Below are positions 61,869-64,000 of a DNA stretch of 64,000 nucleotides, in pieces. Where the stretch lies: the NCBI RefSeq assembly GCF_030866765.1, contig NZ_CP133017.1:3392001-3456000 (forward strand), in the 5' to 3' direction. The notes under the pieces are model-generated. The model saw only the letters and a program-made list of their open reading frames with translations, was not told where the DNA came from and made no database searches. Positions within the stretch are counted from its first letter, which is position 1, and every line of letters begins with the position of its first letter. The DNA comes from Paenibacillus silvisoli. Lineage in GTDB: Bacteria; Bacillota; Bacilli; Paenibacillales; Paenibacillaceae. A program made the translations under genes and the position numbers.

Positions 61869-63338
61869 AATCCAAACGCTCTTGACTTCGGTGTAATTGC
61901 GAAGCGCATAGTCGCCCATTTCGCGCCCGATGCCAGATTGTTTATATCCGCCGAACGGAGAAGCGGCGTCAAACATATTATAACAGTTGACCCACACTGT
62001 GCCTGCGCGAAGCCGGTTAGCTACGTAGTGCGCATTCTTAAGGTTCTCTGTCCAAAGTCCGGCGGCAAGTCCGTATTCACTGTTATTGGCGCGATCGATA
62101 ACATCATCGATGGATTCAAATGGAATCGCGCATATAACCGGACCAAAAATCTCTTCGCGGGCAATGGTCATCGACTCGTCAACGCCAGCAAAGATCGTCG
62201 GTTTGACGTAGTAGCCTGCATCAAAGCGATCCTCCCCGCCGCATACAAGCTCCGCGCCTTCTACACGTCCTTGGCGAATATATCCAAGCACCTTTTGCTG
62301 CTGCTCCAGCGACACAAGCGGACCCATTTCCGTGTCTGCGTAAATGCCGGGTCCCTGCTTGATTTTCGCTGCGTAGGACGCCATATCAGCAACCACATTG
62401 TCATACGCTTTCTTCTGCACATACACACGGCTGCCTGCGCAGCACACCTGTCCTTGGTTAAACATGACCCCGGAAAGCGCGCCGGGGATGGCGCGGGAGA
62501 GATCCGCATCCGGCAATATAATGTTCGGTGATTTACCGCCTAGCTCCAGAGTGACTCGTTTAACACGGTCTGCCGCTTGGCGTGCGATGAGTTTGCCGAC
62601 CTCCGTAGATCCGGTGAAGGCGATTTTATTCACGTCAGGGTGATTAACAAGAGCCTGACCTGCCGTTTCGCCGAAGCCCGGGACAACGTTAACGACACCG
62701 TCCGGAAAACCGGCCTCTTGAATGAGCCTAGCCAAATAAAGCGCGGATAACGGGGTTTGCTCTGCCGGCTTTAAAACGACGGTGCAGCCTGTGGCAAGGG
62801 CAGGACCCAGTTTCCAAGCCGCCATTAACAGCGGGAAGTTCCAAGGTATGATTTGTCCAACAACGCCGACAGGCTCATGACGGGTGTAATTGAAATAATC
62901 GCCGGCAACTGGAATCGTTTGTCCGGTAATTTTGGTTGCCCATCCTCCGTAATATCGGAAATGATCTATCGCAAGCGGAAGATCGGCTGCGCGCGTTTCG
63001 CGGATTGGTTTTCCGTTGTCCAGCGACTCGAGCTGCGCAATCTCTTCGCGGTTTGCTTCAATTAAATCGGCAAGCTTAAACAAGAGACGACCGCGCTCAG
63101 AGGCGCTCATCGTACGCCAAGGACCGTTCTCAAAGGCTCGTCTTGCCGCAGAAACGGCTAGGTTAATATCCGCTTCTTTGCCTTCGTGCACCTGCGCAAG
63201 CGGTTCACCGGTTGCCGGGTTGTAGCTTACGAATGTTTGGCCTTCTGCCGAAGGCACAAATTGGCCATTGATGAAAAGGAGCTGCGGGTGCTTGAGTTGA
63301 TTTTCAATAGATTGATCGACTCTAACTTCCTGTGTCAT
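61857..63338 (-). CDS. Aldehyde dehydrogenase (NAD+)
   Basis: A 493-residue [37 protein letters not shown] with the cofactor site, the catalytic Glu in [11 protein letters not shown] and the Cys in [13 protein letters not shown]. The C-terminal [20 protein letters not shown] is of the ALDH2/betaine-aldehyde type. Start ATG 63338 (GGAGGGATG). Substrate unknown. Confidence 0.93.
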   Translation of the reverse strand: MTQEVRVDQSIENQLKHPQLLFINGQFVPSAEGQTFVSYNPATGEPLAQVHEGKEADINLAVSAARRAFENGPWRTMSASERGRLLFKLADLIEANREEIAQLESLDNGKPIRETRAADLPLAIDHFRYYGGWATKITGQTIPVAGDYFNYTRHEPVGVVGQIIPWNFPLLMAAWKLGPALATGCTVVLKPAEQTPLSALYLARLIQEAGFPDGVVNVVPGFGETAGQALVNHPDVNKIAFTGSTEVGKLIARQAADRVKRVTLELGGKSPNIILPDADLSRAIPGALSGVMFNQGQVCCAGSRVYVQKKAYDNVVADMASYAAKIKQGPGIYADTEMGPLVSLEQQQKVLGYIRQGRVEGAELVCGGEDRFDAGYYVKPTIFAGVDESMTIAREEIFGPVICAIPFESIDDVIDRANNSEYGLAAGLWTENLKNAHYVANRLRAGTVWVNCYNMFDAASPFGGYKQSGIGREMGDYALRNYTEVKSVWINMQ

Positions 63339-63455
63339 GAGTTGACATCCCTCCATATTATGCTTGTATTTTCAATACACTTACAAATATATGGGGGATT
63401 GTCCATTTTATAACTAAGCAATATGTAAACGGAAATATCATAGGCTCTTACGAAA

Positions 63456-63503
63456 CCAAAGACAAGCAAAGAACCCTAAATAGGTTTTTTTGCTTGTCTT
63501 TGG
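63456..63503. terminator. Hairpin beyond the small gene at 63508
   Basis: Outer arms CCAAAGACAAGCAAA / TTTGCTTGTCTTTGG and an inner AACC/GGTT pair, with a T run. Confidence 0.75.
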
Positions 63504-63507
63504 CTAG

Positions 63508-63777
63508 TTAGCTCAAACCGACTTCTCTATCTAAAATATCCATTTCGTTAAAGGAACTGTTCATTCTTTCGCCATATTGGATGCGTTTCGCTCGAATTGA
63601 ACGATTATGTTTAGATTTTGCTTTGATAGGCGCAATCTTCGTACTATGTTGTTTCGCTGGTTTTATTTTATTTATAATGCTCTTCTTCTCGTGATCTCTA
63701 TTTGGGCCTAAGTTCATATACACATTTCTTAGACGATTCCTAGTCCGTAGAATCGGGATGGTCATCCAAACATTCAA
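63508..63777 (-). CDS. Small basic protein, unknown
   Basis: An 89-residue frame starting at TTG 63777, seven bases behind GGGGAGG. It is rich in Lys, Arg and Ile/Asn (NKIKPAKQHSTKIAPIKAKS) with no motif I know; it may bind nucleic acid or be disordered. A terminator follows. An ATG 48 bases upstream is possible but lacks a site. Confidence 0.45.
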   Translation of the reverse strand: MNVWMTIPILRTRNRLRNVYMNLGPNRDHEKKSIINKIKPAKQHSTKIAPIKAKSKHNRSIRAKRIQYGERMNSSFNEMDILDREVGLS

Positions 63778-63883
63778 TTTGATACCTCCCCTCTTACGAA
63801 TACGATTGCTATTTTGAAAAAACAAGAAGACTTCGATACTATTTTATGTGATTTTCTTGTTACGGTATGTACTCCTGTCGCCA

Positions 63884-64000
63884 TCAATAATCATCACAGA
63901 TTGGTGTTTTTAACATGCCCATGTCTCCGATTTCCTTCCATCGATAACCATGTACGGGATGCATATAAAAAGTAAAACCCACCATAATATTCGAGTACAC
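63884..64000 (-). CDS. Possible C-terminus of a gene entering from the right edge
   Basis: The minus-strand frame is open from the window edge for 38 codons to TGA at 63884-63886 (for example YMHPVHGYRWKEIGDMG). It may be a real tail, but the sample is too short to assign. Confidence 0.25.
   Translation of the reverse strand: MYSNIMVGFTFYMHPVHGYRWKEIGDMGMLKTPICDDY

Overview
The window looks like chromosomal DNA of a low-to-medium GC Gram-positive bacterium of the Paenibacillus type. The evidence is a CcpN regulator beside ppdK and a GapB-type dehydrogenase, a bacillithiol deacetylase (BshB2) with its YojF partner, strong AGGAGG-type ribosome binding sites with frequent TTG and GTG starts, GAAC-N4-GTTC boxes typical of Gram-positive LexA, and arsenic, persulfide and hut gene families arranged as in Bacillota. 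I see no rRNA, tRNA or CRISPR array.

Layout. (1) 1-2268: the tnsA/tnsB end of a Tn7-like transposon that runs off the left edge. Its terminus is at 2268 and tnsA is split into two overlapping frames. (2) 2269-19156: an AT-rich accessory island with two arsenic operons (arsC-like, arsR, arsB, arsC, phosphatase; then arsR, arsI, arsN1), a broken lgt, relics of a methyltransferase and a response regulator, and a persulfide-handling cluster (TauE/SafE exporter, TusA proteins, DsrE-like protein, rhodaneses, a rhodanese-persulfide dioxygenase fusion, CstR and six CstR-type operators). Inverted copies of a second Tn7-like end sequence bound the island. (3) 19157-48300: a mosaic of ordinary metabolic genes (Dus, oxidoreductases, ABC transporters, MsrA, a secreted beta-helix protein, a helveticin J-like protein, MarR/pirin, AraC, BshB2/YojF, a heterodimeric ABC exporter). 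Solo Tn7-like end sequences, two copies of a 0.48-kb unit carrying a YolD-like gene, and several pseudogenes with a single disabling mutation are scattered through it. (4) 48379-53867: a complete histidine-utilisation operon, hutH-hutU-hutI-hutG. (5) 54139-58693: a gluconeogenic operon, gapB-ppdK-ccpN, whose PPDK carries an in-frame N-terminal SR1P-like zinc-ribbon segment. (6) 58914-64000: an oxidoreductase, a sulfatase, an aldehyde dehydrogenase and two poorly supported small reading frames.

How it works together. The arsenic genes cover arsenate reduction, arsenite export, C-As bond cleavage and acetylation of an organoarsenical. The neighbouring cst-like genes would capture, transfer and oxidise persulfide sulfur under CstR, whose predicted operators sit in front of nearly every gene. 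The gapB-ppdK-ccpN operon joins two gluconeogenic enzymes to the repressor known to control gluconeogenesis. The most unusual features are the three families of Tn7-like ends, the ars/persulfide island they bound, and the SR1P-like/PPDK fusion.
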